DNA from: Steinernema hermaphroditum
Taxonomy: Eukaryota > Nematoda > Chromadorea > Rhabditida > Steinernematidae
Direction: 5' to 3'
DNA: 64,000 nt
NCBI GenBank assembly: GCA_030435675.1
Contig: CM059624.1
Location: 2,442,769 to 2,506,768, forward strand
This document shows, piece by piece, positions 10,401 to 18,924 of the stretch; position 1 is the first letter of the stretch, and every line of letters starts with the position of its first letter. A program made the translations under genes and the position numbers. The notes under the pieces were generated by a model. It searched no databases and was not told where the DNA came from. It saw only the letters and a list, made by a program, of their open reading frames with translations.

Positions 10401-11929
10401 AATCCATGTAACTCATTGTGGTCTTCTCCAATTACGACACTTTTAAGCGCAAAACAACGCTAAGACACTGGCGAATAAGAAAAGCAAACAAGGTTTGTCG
10501 GGAAGTTTTGATTTCGCTATGATACATGCCTAAACATACACCCGACTCGAACCCCCGATCGCCGCGGGTCTGGATTCTGTTTTGTGCCTCCAAGTCGCCT
10601 CCAGAGCTGTCATAAGTGAAGGCACTTAAATGCAGAAAAGCCGACTAGTCCGTTGGATTTTGCCGTTCCGACCGTTATTGTAGGCCGATTTGCTGCCCCT
10701 AAGGGTGTTCGTGGCGGGACCACCCAGCCGATCTGCTTTCTCCTCCAGGCCAGCTTGCTGCCCGTATTATTTTTTGAAGTAGCTTAGATGATCAGGCAGC
10801 GAAGGAAGTTAACCTGACACTGGGATTTGCGGCAGAGAACTGATATTTGCAAAAAGTTTTGCAAAAATGAGCTCAGCAGTGAGTAGCACACCCGCGATCC
10901 CACTTCAATACCGGTCGCATTTGACAATTTTGAGCAACCGTTTCCTGCCAATACAGATCACAGGTCTTACAGTCGTGGGGACAGGGTTAAACGATTCGGT
11001 CAGGACTACGGTTATTACTGAACTCGAGCTCGAGTTAATGCGATGATTTATGAGAATCGATATTTTGCCGTCAGACTCTACATATACGTACACATAAACA
11101 GGCAAATACAAAAGCATAGCTAGGTGGTATTCTCTACGCCTCGCCCTTTTTGTGCTGTGACTAGAATGCGAAAGTCATGAAGTCGCTCTTAGTCGTACTT
11201 CGGCACCGGTTCATATCATCACTGTCCTCTAAAACGTTGACTCTACTTACTTACTATCGGGAGCTACATCATTGTATTTGACTGTTTATGCGCAAGTATA
11301 TGTAGAATCTGACGGCAAAACATCGATAGCATTTGAGTACAGATGACCCTCATCGTAAAAAGTGATTTAGGACTCATTTCAATCTCTGTCATTAAAATGT
11401 GGATATCACCTATGGGTAGAAGTACAAATCGATTCTGACAAAGCTGACCTTACCCAAAATGTAGTCCCTAGCAGTTTTCATGAACACTCACCATAAAATC
11501 AGTCAAAGATCTCGTCTGAGAAATGCCATTTCTTTGCTGGCTTTGGGCGTGAGAATTTGTATAATCGCGAAAACAACCCACCTGTGTCGAACATGTCGAA
11601 TACTTGTTTATACTCCTGTAGCTCCTCGTCCGAGTAGCGCTCCAATTTATTAATCAACGGCGTCGCGTTCGCACAATTCGCGTGCCCGTTGTTCCGCTCG
11701 CCGGTGTCCACATGGAATTTTTGCTGAAACGTGAAGATTCTCATTACCAAACAAGGCCATCGTCTACGCTCATCCCCGTGAGGCCATCGCACGCGCCATC
11801 ATTAACCTCTATCCCTCGGGGAAGCGCACGTCAAAAACAACTTTTTACCTTTAGCGTTTCGGCCAGAATCGACGTCTTGTGCTTCGTGCTACTCGTCCGT
11901 CGGCTCGTCATTCTGCCACTCAGCGACAT
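7413..11929 (-). CDS. EF-hand calcium-binding protein (troponin C/calmodulin-like), four exons
   Basis: Exons on the minus strand: 11849-11929, 11582-11723, 7640-7860 and 7413-7598. All junctions are GT-AG and keep frame, giving 209 residues. The first about 60 residues are a basic, Ser/Thr-rich extension. Four EF-hands follow: loop 1 DTDRSGAIGLGE and loop 4 DVDANGIIDYDE are canonical, loop 2 DQIGNHEIDFDE and loop 3 DRKKNGHITKEE are degenerate, so two Ca sites are likely. Exon 2 ends within loop 1 (ELQEYKQVFDMFDT) and exon 3 completes it with DRSGAI, a strong check on the join across a 3.7-kb intron. It probably acts as a cytosolic Ca sensor. The intron hosts a RING gene on the opposite strand. 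Confidence 0.9.
7924..7987 (-). CDS. Alternative first exon of the EF-hand gene
   Basis: ATG at 7985-7987 opens 21 codons (starting MGAKPLSYLEMDDI) and ends with a GT donor at 7923-7922 in the same phase as exon 2 of the long form. Splicing to 7860 gives LFE-DRSGAI, preserving the second half of EF loop 1 but losing its first Asp and the entering helix. It would produce a shorter isoform from a promoter near 8.0 kb. Whether the Met is real or a longer 5' exon exists cannot be seen. Confidence 0.45.
8285..8475 (+). repeat. Direct repeat pair, copy 1
   Basis: Contains CATCTGGGCTCATTGTCAT, CACATGTGCTACTCTCCAGG and AATGCATAAAAGCTCGTTTT. The copy at 8513-8735 repeats these in order, with a small insertion after CAGGATCGG. 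It lies inside the EF-hand intron. Confidence 0.85.
8513..8735 (+). repeat. Direct repeat pair, copy 2
   Basis: Second copy of the unit at 8285-8475, same order and orientation, separated from it by about 40 bp. An extra TATTCCCTTCGGA is present in the middle. Confidence 0.85.
9121..9280. repeat. Short inverted-repeat element (MITE-like)
   Basis: GGCGGTCACAGAAATAGTCG at 9121 is inverted at 9257-9280 (ending CTATTTCTGTGACCACC), and ATAAAGTTT/AAACTTTAT continues the pairing inward. Arms of about 39 bp flank about 82 bp. No coding capacity. Confidence 0.65.
9973..10411 (+). CDS. RING-H2 finger protein with hydrophobic C-terminus, nested in an intron
   Basis: ATG at 9973 opens a RING domain at once: Cys9, Cys12, Cys27, His29, His32, Cys35, Cys46, Cys49 (C3H2C3), a classic E3 ubiquitin-ligase zinc-binding pattern. 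Two readings follow. Unspliced, the frame stops at 10303-10305 (110 aa) after a hydrophobic CYMVISCFSTCLLFVLVFF segment. Alternatively a 34-nt GT-AG intron (10129-10162) joins to a second frame ending at 10409-10411 (134 aa), which also has a hydrophobic stretch (WLFLALVRVFCLCL). Both give a membrane-anchored RING protein. The intron would be very short, but a 29-nt intron is suggested elsewhere in the window. The gene lies antisense inside the EF-hand intron. Confidence 0.75.
11057..11326. repeat. Inverted repeat, about 53-bp arms
   Basis: 11057-11109 (CGATATTTTGCCGTCAGACT through GCAAATAC) is the inverse of 11274-11326 (GTATTTGACTGTTTATGCGC through AACATCG), roughly 85 percent identical. 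The spacer is about 164 bp. MITE-like; in the EF-hand intron. Confidence 0.7.
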
Positions 11930-12875
11930 TTCGTCCAACGGGGGCCCAGGGTCGCCCGCCCGACCCAGTAGACCACAATGGCTTCCCGCGTGTCCCTTTG
12001 GGGCGCCGCGTGTTCCAACGAGTACATAAAGGACTCGCAATCGATTGTTCTCGTCCGTGGGTCGCCAACGGCTACGCGCCGCCAATTTCGTGGAAATTCA
12101 GCTGGCGCATCTGATATGATATTAATGGGCTGTTCATTCATCGAACGGCGCTCTCACCGATGGGAGTTGAAAGTTGGCACGACGAGGTTGGAACAAGGGG
12201 CTACAAATCGATTTTCTCGTCGTCGTTTGGCTATTGTTAGCCGTTGTGATAAACAATAGTGCTTGAGGAAAGAGTGGAAAGGGTTTGTTAGATGTTAACA
12301 AAATGTGGAAGTTTGAGTTCGCTGAGCAGTGGAAGTGTAGCCCTGAAAAGGGAACATTTAAAGGTGCCTCCCACCGATATAGCTGTAATTAAGCACAATA
12401 CATAGTAGTGCTCATTGAGTATATTACTCCTTTTAGATATTAGCGGACCACGAGTACTCTAGGCATGCTAAAAGGAGTGGCCTCGCTGGCGCCCTTCCTA
12501 TCACGTGGCGACGTAAAAGAACAGGTTGAGTGGACGGTGGTGTCCACTGGCGGTGCTTCGAAGAAGGCATGCTTTACGGTCTTAGGTAAAGACGGATGTC
12601 GTGCACAACGGAGAAGTTCAGTAAAGAGCCCTGTGGCAGATGATCGCTTCCCCATCTATCGCTTTGTGATCGTAGCCGGATGAAACTCATTGAAACTGTG
12701 AGCTCGTAAGTAAACCTGAGTAAGCCGATTGCCGTTGGCCATTTTGATCTGAACCTCTTTCGAATCGATCTTTTTCCTATCGCTGGTGGTAAAACGTCCA
12801 CAACAAATTGACTTCCATTTCGATCAGATCTCCTTGAGAAAGCAGAGTCTCCTCGAAACTAGTGAGATAATTTTG
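11930..12875. other. Intergenic; upstream of the EF-hand gene
   Basis: Holds the presumptive EF-hand promoter and short unsupported ORFs (12440-12801, both strands). I recognise no gene or RNA. Confidence 0.35.
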
Positions 12876-12949
12876 CGATGCTTCTGGCGTGAAATAAAAA
12901 CAATTTCTTTATATATCCTTACCCGTCGAAATAGGCCGAGCTGTCAACG
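12876..12949 (+). promoter_or_regulatory. Conserved leader/promoter of MNTVP-type gene A
   Basis: TTGCGATGCTTCT, then CAATTTCTTTATATATCCTTA, then GTCGAAATA and GAGCTGTCAACGATGAATACGG are shared with the other cluster members at about 14848, 18848 and 20165. The TTTATATAT core about 40 nt before the ATG looks like a TATA box. Confidence 0.65.
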
Positions 12950-13747
12950 ATGAATACGGTGCCGCTCGCCTTCTGCGAAAGTGTATCAGCGCTGCTATGG
13001 ACGACATCTCTTTACTATCTTTACCGATGCAACCGCAGCAGCTGGAGAACCATTGTTAGCGAAGCATTCGACAGCACACTATTCGAAATGAGCATTCAAA
13101 CGACCGCAGAACTCGAATCTCTCTCAGAAATTCGCTACGATGCTGAAGAATATTCATTATCGCAGATCCGAAAAATCAAGTATCCCCGATGCTTTCTTCT
13201 CGACATCACCAGCCTAGGATTTTCGCAACGGTTCGAGAAGACTTGCACGAAGAAAGATTTTCAGGCCTTTTTGAATGTTTGCTTTATAGAAACAATGAGA
13301 TTGGGATGGGTTTCTGGTTTCGACAGCCACTTCACTAACTTCTGGCCATCCCACTTGTCCGAACTGGACGTTACCGATTGTAGGTTTAACACCTCTTCTC
13401 ATTTTCCAGTATGGCTGGGACGTATTATTAAAAGGAACACACTCAGCAAATTGAGTATCTATCGTGTTTCCTGCCAAGCCACTTCACCCAACCTAGAGGA
13501 CGACATTTTCGACGTCGTTGTTAATGGCGGAAAATTGTGGAAGTTATCAATGACTGATAACAAAAACTTAACGAATCTTTCTGCCACGTTTCTTCAGAGG
13601 ATATTGGACTACTGGATGAACTCGGAAAGAGGATTTGAACGGCGCTTTAGTTTCACTCTGCCTTATCCTGATGCATTTCGTGATGAAGCGAAAGCTTTGC
13701 GTCGCCAATATATGAAGGGGATGAGCAGAGTCAGGGATATACACTAG
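12950..13747 (+). CDS. MNTVP-type family protein A, C-terminus replaced by a MITE
   Basis: Intact frame of 265 residues starting MNTVPLAFCESVSALL. The first 40 residues resemble an F-box-like motif ending in SSWRTIVSEAF; the body has family blocks KDFQAFLNVCFIETMRL, HLSELDVTDCRF, RIIKRNTLSKLSI, LEDDIFDVVVNGGKLWKLS and FLQRILDYWMNSERGFE. Paralogues continue past MKGM with about 25 more residues (VHRSGLSR, then WHNKS), but here the frame exits into an inverted-repeat element at about 13735 and stops after RVRDIH. If the F-box reading is right it would be an SCF-type substrate adaptor. That is inference. Confidence 0.75.
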   Translation: MNTVPLAFCESVSALLWTTSLYYLYRCNRSSWRTIVSEAFDSTLFEMSIQTTAELESLSEIRYDAEEYSLSQIRKIKYPRCFLLDITSLGFSQRFEKTCTKKDFQAFLNVCFIETMRLGWVSGFDSHFTNFWPSHLSELDVTDCRFNTSSHFPVWLGRIIKRNTLSKLSIYRVSCQATSPNLEDDIFDVVVNGGKLWKLSMTDNKNLTNLSATFLQRILDYWMNSERGFERRFSFTLPYPDAFRDEAKALRRQYMKGMSRVRDIH

Positions 13748-13896
13748 GGACAATTCTGACTGTTCGCGGGGAGCGGTAATAAAGGCGCAGACGACGAGAG
13801 ACAATTGGGGTACAGCGACGGAGCAACGGGCATCCGATTTTCTCTCGCCGTCTGCTATCGCTCCCCGCGAACGGTCGAAATTTTCCCTGGTATATA
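13735..13896. repeat. Inverted-repeat element inserted at the end of gene A
   Basis: ATATACACTAGGGACAATTC through GTTCGCGGGGAGCGGTAATA and CAGACGACGAGAGA is mirrored at 13839-13895 (TCTCGCCGTCTGCTATCGCT and CCCCGCGAACGG). Arms are about 57-65 bp. Its left arm supplies the stop codon of the upstream gene. Confidence 0.75.
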
Positions 13897-13914
13897 TGGC
13901 CGGCCCCGGAGCGG

Positions 13915-14050
13915 TTTCCACTCGGAGCCAACCCGAGCCGAGCTGGAGCCGGCTCGGGTTTCACGAGCCGAGCCGAGGCGGGTGGTCCGAGCCGGCTCGG
14001 GCTCCGGCTCGTCTCGGCTCGGCTCCGGCTCCGGCTCAGTTCCCATCTCT
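13915..14050. repeat. GAGCCG-rich MITE-like repeat
   Basis: A run of GAGCCG/CGGCTC words in both directions, ending CGGCTCAGTTCCCATCTCTG. Similar words occur at 34310-34700. The mix of direct and inverted hexamers makes it self-complementary. Confidence 0.6.
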
Positions 14051-14845
14051 GGTTTGGGGTTGAAAAATATTTTGGTCCAATTTTCGACCTCTCTACCAAT
14101 TTCTGAATAATTTCCTCTGATGTCGTCAGTTGCTGAGGAGCACATATGGCTCTGAGATAGAGCTAAGAGAGCACAATAAGAACAGCAATCGGGAATCTCT
14201 CAGCTCAAAGTGGGGAGCCATTGTGAGGGTCAAATTGGAAATGTATGGTGTCGGGCAGTCCTACTTTTTGTGAATCTAAGGGTCACTTTTTCCACATTTG
14301 GCCTTTATTTTCTCTAAGCAGAAATGAGCTTGTGAAGTCGTTGTATGGGCTTAGTAGCCGTGAGTGATAGCTACCTGTTGCATGTCCCCTTGTTCTGTTA
14401 TAGTCCTTTTTTCGATTAGCTTATGTTACGATATATGCGGAACACAGCCATAGGTGCATTCGGTAAATAAGACCCGACTGTGTTTGCGATTGAAGGCAGT
14501 CACTGTGCATTGCACAATCAATACCATAAGAAGGCCGTACATCACTTTGCATTTCGCGATGCCCAGTTGACAAATTTTCAGTCATGTTATATGAGCGAAC
14601 AAAAAAATTAGTTGTCCCTAGAATGAGAAGTAGCCATGCTGGGCTGGAACGCGCCCATGAGTGGCAAACACAACCCGCCCACTGGCTTTGCAAATAGACC
14701 AGATAGTACGAGAATAGAGGCGAATCAAAAATTGGCCATTTTCAACTTTCTAACCCAATTGTCGCGAAACCGGGACAGTCATGTATCCCATATGTAAATC
14801 CATCTTTTTCTGATTGTAGCCGAAACTGTTGGCTCGTTTAGATAA
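14051..14845. other. No gene recognised
   Basis: A minus-strand frame at 14421-14693 has no family resemblance. Otherwise intergenic DNA between family copies. Confidence 0.3.
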
Positions 14846-14924
14846 CTTTGCGATGCTTCTCGCGTGTAATGCATTGCAATTTCGTAATATATTCTTATCG
14901 TCGAAATCGGCGGAGCTGTCAACG
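14846..14924 (+). promoter_or_regulatory. Conserved leader/promoter of MNTVP-type copy B
   Basis: TTTGCGATGCTTCTCGCGTG, then GCATTGCAATTTCGTAATATATTC and TCGAAATCGGCGGAGCTGTC: the same leader as the other cluster genes. TAATATATT sits in the TATA position. Confidence 0.6.
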
Positions 14925-15785
14925 ATGAATACGGTTCCGATCGCCTTTTGCGAAAGTGTATCAGATCTGCTACCGAGGTCATCTCTCTTTGCTTTTCGCC
15001 GATGCAGCGACAGCCTCTGGAGAACCATCGCCGGCGAAGTATTCGAGATGTCCCGAGAATTCGAGATGCAAATTAAAACGGCCAAGGGACTCGAACCACC
15101 CTCAGAAATTCGCTACTATTCCTACGGATATTAGATATCGCAGAGCCCAAAAATCAAGTATCCCCGATGCTCTCTTCTCAACGTGAGCAGCAACGGATTG
15201 CCGGAGTGGTTCAAGCAGGTTTGCACGAAGAAGGATTTTCAGGCCTTTCTGAACGTATGCTTCATAAAGAAGTTGAGACTGGTACAGATTTCCGGATTTG
15301 ACAGCCACTTCGCGAACTTTTGGCCTCACTACTTGTCCGAGCTGAACATTTTCGAATGTACGTTTAGCAGCTCTTCACATTTTCCGGTATGGCTGCGACG
15401 CATTATTAAAAGGAACACACTCAGCATTTTGAGTGTTAGACGTGTTTCCTGCCAAGCCACTTCACCCAGCCTAGATGACGACATTTTCGACGTCGTTGTT
15501 AATGGCGGAAGATTGTGGAAGTTGTCAGTGATCGAAAACGAAAACTTCACGAATCTGTCTGCCACGTTTCTTAAGAGGATGTTGGACTACTGGATGAACT
15601 CGGAAAGAGGATTTGAAAGGGACCTTAGTTTCACTCTGCCTTACAACGATATATTTAGTGATGAAGTGCAAGCTTTGCGCCATCAATATATGAAGGGCAT
15701 GATTAAAGTCGTTCACCGAAGCGGACTAAGCAGAATCAATTGGCACAACAAATCTAACGGGATATCTTTCACAAGAATCTGGTAA
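14925..15785 (+). pseudogene. MNTVP-type copy B, one premature stop
   Basis: Frame-preserving over 287 codons from MNTVPIAFCESVSDLL to FTRIW, except for TAG at 15132-15134 (codon 70). The sister copy at 18.9 kb has TTCGAT where this one has TTAGAT, so a C-to-A change made the stop. All downstream family blocks are intact, including NFWPHYLSELNIFECTF and DYWMNSERGFERDLSF. AATAAA follows near 15820. The break looks recent. Read-through or a polymorphic allele cannot be excluded. Confidence 0.85.
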
Positions 15786-15789
15786 ATCA

Positions 15790-16345
15790 CCGTTTGTCAA
15801 TGTACCCCTTGTTCAGATAATAAATGCTGATTGTATAGTCACTGTTACATTGATCGAAGACAGTCTATGCTCATACAAACAGTGGGACCTCTGATCATCA
15901 CGCTCCAAAGTGACATAGGATTTGACATTGCTGCTGACAACAGCTACAAAGTCCAGATCGATGGCTGGTATGAGCAAAGGAATGACTGTCTAGAATAAAA
16001 TCCATTGCACGAAACTAAGATACTCTTAAAAGATTCCAACGGAAATAGGCTCATTCGATCAGGCCTGTGCAGTAGAGTAAGAAATGATCAAAAAATGCTA
16101 TGCCACTTCCGATATCTTCCGAAAGTTTGTCTTGTGTGGCTCTTTTGACCGCTTATCTTGGGGTAAATTTTGTTAAAAAACAGAGGATCTCTGCAAAATA
16201 TTGTTATCGAAGTGGAAGTCATAAATATTTCGGTGATAGGAAGCGAAGAAAAGAGTCTTTATAAAAACTATCACTTGGCTAACAAGGCATTCTTTACAAA
16301 CAAGAACCCAACAAAAACAAATTAAAGGCAAAGATAGACGCAACT
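15790..16345. other. Intergenic
   Basis: 3' flank of copy B (AATAAA near 15820) and of the minus-strand calreticulin-like fragment. No further feature recognised. Confidence 0.35.
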
Positions 16346-16347
16346 GT

Positions 16348-16707
16348 TTAGAGCTCATCGTGATCCTTCTCGTCAGCCTTCTCTTCCTCTTCTTCAGCAT
16401 CATCCTTCTCCGCGTCTTCTTCCTTATTAGCATCTTCCTCCTCCTTGCGCTTCTTCTCTTCTTCCTCGCGCTTTTTGCGCTCCTCCTCGTCGTGGGCTTC
16501 CTTCTTTGTCTTTTCTTCTTCCTTCAGCTTGTTGAAGGTTTCGGCAGCACGAGTCTGAGCATCTTCAATGCTGTCGGCGACGAGGATGTTGTCGAAGATG
16601 GATCCCGACTTGACCTGCCAGATGTCGATACCGATGGCTTCCAAGTCGTTCTGGAGCAACCGCTCACAGTCAAGGATGTTTATTTTTATCTGGAATTCTC
16701 GGGACAT
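16348..16707 (-). CDS. Calreticulin C-terminal fragment joined to an MNTVP-type fragment
   Basis: The 119-codon frame begins with MSREFQIKINILD, which matches codons of the MNTVP-type family (copy B reads MSREFEMQIKT, and the DNA match extends antisense to about 16755). From about 16650 downward it switches to IDIWQVKSGSIFDNILVADS and a long Lys/Glu tail ending in HDEL. WQVKSGS-FDN and the acidic C-domain with HDEL are hallmarks of calreticulin, an ER Ca-binding chaperone. The globular N-domain and P-domain are absent. CTCCAG precedes the switch point, so the calreticulin part may originally be a last exon. Probably a chimeric duplication scrap rather than a working chaperone, though the frame is open. 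Confidence 0.75.
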   Translation of the reverse strand: MSREFQIKINILDCERLLQNDLEAIGIDIWQVKSGSIFDNILVADSIEDAQTRAAETFNKLKEEEKTKKEAHDEEERKKREEEEKKRKEEEDANKEEDAEKDDAEEEEEKADEKDHDEL

Positions 16708-16867
16708 CTCGAATACTTCGCCGGCGACGGTTCTCCAGAGGCTATCGCTGCATCGGAATCAGCAATGGAAGCATGAAGTGTGGCATCCTTAAGTTGGAGA
16801 AGACTGACAAGAGAACATGATCATGATCAGCATGATCATGATACACATGATCAGCAATGCTGCTCAT

Positions 16868-16972
16868 TAGGGATGCACCCGGTTCCGGTTCCGGTTTTTC
16901 CGGTTTTCCGGCTTTTTTTGCGCCGGAATTCCGGTTCCGGTTTTTTTTTCGTTCCGGTGCATAGAACTTTTC
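16868..16972. repeat. hAT-like MITE with GGTTCC-rich core, copy 1
   Basis: Starts TAGGGATGCACCCGGTTCC and ends TTTCGTTCCGGTGCATAG, with CCGGTTCCGG words between. TAGGGATGCACC-type ends are typical of hAT-related MITEs. No target duplication was found. Confidence 0.55.
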
Positions 16973-16984
16973 GAATCGCGGACG

Positions 16985-17388
16985 CGACTGACTGTTAGAG
17001 ATGGAATACCACACGCAACGGCTGGAGCATACATGGCCAGAATAAGCACGGATATCGTTTGCCTAATTTGCTTCGCCAGTGCGCATAGAGTAGTTAAATA
17101 ATTAATCTACACTTTCGTTACCGGATACCGCAACTTTCAATTCAAAAATTGAGAGAAAATCCAACGGCTGGCTCCAACCGGCTGGCCCAGCCGGTTGGAG
17201 TCAGCCGTTGGATTTTCTTCCGATTTTTGCATCCAAAGTTTCGAAATCTGAATTCGAAAGTGTAGATTAATTATTTAACTACTCTATGCACACTGGCGAA
17301 GCAAATTTAGCCACCGATATTCGTGCTTATTCTGTCCATGTATGCTCCAGCCGTTGCGTGTGGCATTCCATCTCTGCTGACTGTAACC
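16985..17388. repeat. Large palindrome, about 200-bp arms
   Basis: The left arm (AGAGATGGAATACCACACGC onward) is repeated inverted up to TGTGGCATTCCATCTCTGC near 17380. The centre is CCGGCTGGCCCAGCCGG near 17186. Mismatches are few and mainly in the outer arms. Inner arms read AAAATCCAACGGCTGG and its inverse. No ORF inside, so it looks like a fold-back or MITE-type element. Confidence 0.85.
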
Positions 17389-17410
17389 TATTGTGAAAGA
17401 AAAAAACGAA

Positions 17411-17484
17411 TGGCCACCGACAGGGATCGAACCCGCGACCCGCGCATCGCAGTCAGATAGCTTACCGACTGAGCCAAACGCACG
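17411..17484 (-). pseudogene. tRNA-like sequence
   Basis: Read on the minus strand it has an A box (TGGCTCAGTCGG) and a B box (GGTTCGATCCC) at tRNA spacing, but the acceptor and anticodon stems do not pair. It could be a tRNA pseudogene or the head of a SINE. Confidence 0.5.
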
Positions 17485-17872
17485 CAGAGGAAGGCGCTCG
17501 TCGCTTTCAGTGATATAGAAGTGTCGCTCAGGAATAGATTTCAGAATGCGCGTTTCTCACATTTTTTACAGGTCGGAGCAATTTTGAAGTGCAATCCAAA
17601 AGTTTTCGATTGAACTAGCGCCAGTTCGAAATAAATTCTGGTGTAACAGATAAAGAACATCTTAGAAAGACGAACGCAAAGACTGGCCCTTCTCTGCATC
17701 AAATACAACTTCAAAAAACCCTTTGCTGGGATAGGAACTGCGAACCCAAATTACCCAAAAGTGAAATTTCGCTTAGCACTCCCAATTTCTGCAAAAGATT
17801 TCAAAGCAGGGACCCTGATGATAAACACAGTTGTGCTGAAAATAAGGAAAATAGAAAATAAAAAAATGGAAG

Positions 17873-17943
17873 AGCCTAAGTGGGGGGTCGAACCCAAGAC
17901 CGTAAACTGGTAGGGAAGACCACTACCCCTCAACTACGCATAG
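17873..17943 (-). pseudogene. tRNA-like sequence
   Basis: The minus strand reads TAGTTGAGGGGTAGTGGTC (D-arm-like) and GGGTTCGACCCCC (T-arm-like). The anticodon stem does not pair. Same status as the neighbour at 17411. Confidence 0.45.
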
Positions 17944-18473
17944 ACACTAGTCTAAGGCAATTTCATTGTACTAGTCGCGACTGCCCTGATTTTTCAATTT
18001 CAATATCTCCTGAATTCATTTGTGTCGCGTGCTTTCGTCGGTTTTGGATCAATTTTTGACTGCACCAGGTCACTTTCAGCACGAGTTGAGGCCGATTGAT
18101 CCGTGTTGATGGCATTTTGATCGCCATCGTCGCAATTTTAGATCAGTCGACGAAATCTCCTCAGCGAGTCGATGTCGGTCACGCCGAATTTGCTAGGAGA
18201 AGGAAGCGCCAGATAGCAAGGGTTGAAAATAGACTACTTTAGTATTCCACGCCTGTCCCTCCGAACGACGGTCACTCGGTTGAAAGAAACCATTTTTCAG
18301 AGCTAACAAATAACGTTAGCTAACTAGTAGAGAATATCAGATATTCAGGGGTAGAATAAGAAAGGAAATTTGAATATCATAACATAACTTTAAAAGAGTC
18401 AAAAAACGTCGAAAAGCTACCAAAAAAATAAGCAGTAGTATTGTCACACCACTGTACTGTGTGCACTGTACTG

Positions 18474-18528
18474 CCGGTTCCGGTTCCGGTTCCGGTGCCG
18501 GTTTTTTTTCGTTCCGGTGCATCCCTAA
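18474..18528. repeat. hAT-like MITE, partial copy 2
   Basis: Begins within CCGGTTCCGG words and ends GTTCCGGTGCATCCCTAA, the intact right terminus missing from copy 1 at 16868-16972. Confidence 0.55.
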
Positions 18529-18534
18529 CGAGCA

Positions 18535-18845
18535 CCTTTGCGAAAGCAAAGTGGCACCGAGTTCAATAGAAATCGTAAAATGGCCACCTGCCGCCGTTTT
18601 GCACGATTACCATATCACACTAAAGGCGAACTTCAACGGACCACATGATGTTGGACACATTTTGTGACTCTGTGCCGTTTTGCAAAAACATCCGCTGTTA
18701 CTTCTGTGTGCAACGTCTTCTGCACCCAGATTGTTGGCCGTTGTGGTCCCACTTCCTCAACGGGCTAATCATCTATGCCGGTTTGGTGCTCACTTACAAG
18801 ACCATTCATTGGACCTTAAAAGGCTGCGGATACATAAAAAACGGC
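18535..18845 (+). pseudogene. Possible retroelement env-like fragment
   Basis: One frame to about 18665 and another from 18645 are open; the second reads through a Cys-rich segment (CDSVPFCKNIRCYFC and LLHPDCWPLW) followed by a hydrophobic LNGLIIYAGLVLTY stretch. Cys-rich plus membrane-anchor order recalls envelope-like ORFs of nematode LTR elements. It is frame-shifted, lacks both ends, and runs into the family leader at 18848. Weak call. Confidence 0.3.
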
Positions 18846-18924
18846 GTTTGCGATGCTCGCCACGTGAAATGCATTGCAATTTCGTTATATATTCTTATCG
18901 TCGAAATCGGCGGAGCTGTCAACG
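18846..18924 (+). promoter_or_regulatory. Conserved leader/promoter of MNTVP-type copy C
   Basis: TTTGCGATGCTCGCCACGTG, then CATTGCAATTTCGTTATATATTC and TCGAAATCGGCGGAGCTGTC. The TTATATAT core matches the TATA position of its siblings. Confidence 0.6.

Noticed and set aside
16867..18528. One 1.66-kb hAT element bounded by TTAGGGATGCACC ends
   Set aside because: No target duplication, and the GGTTCC-rich DNA runs in the same direction at both ends, which fits two separate short MITEs better than one element.
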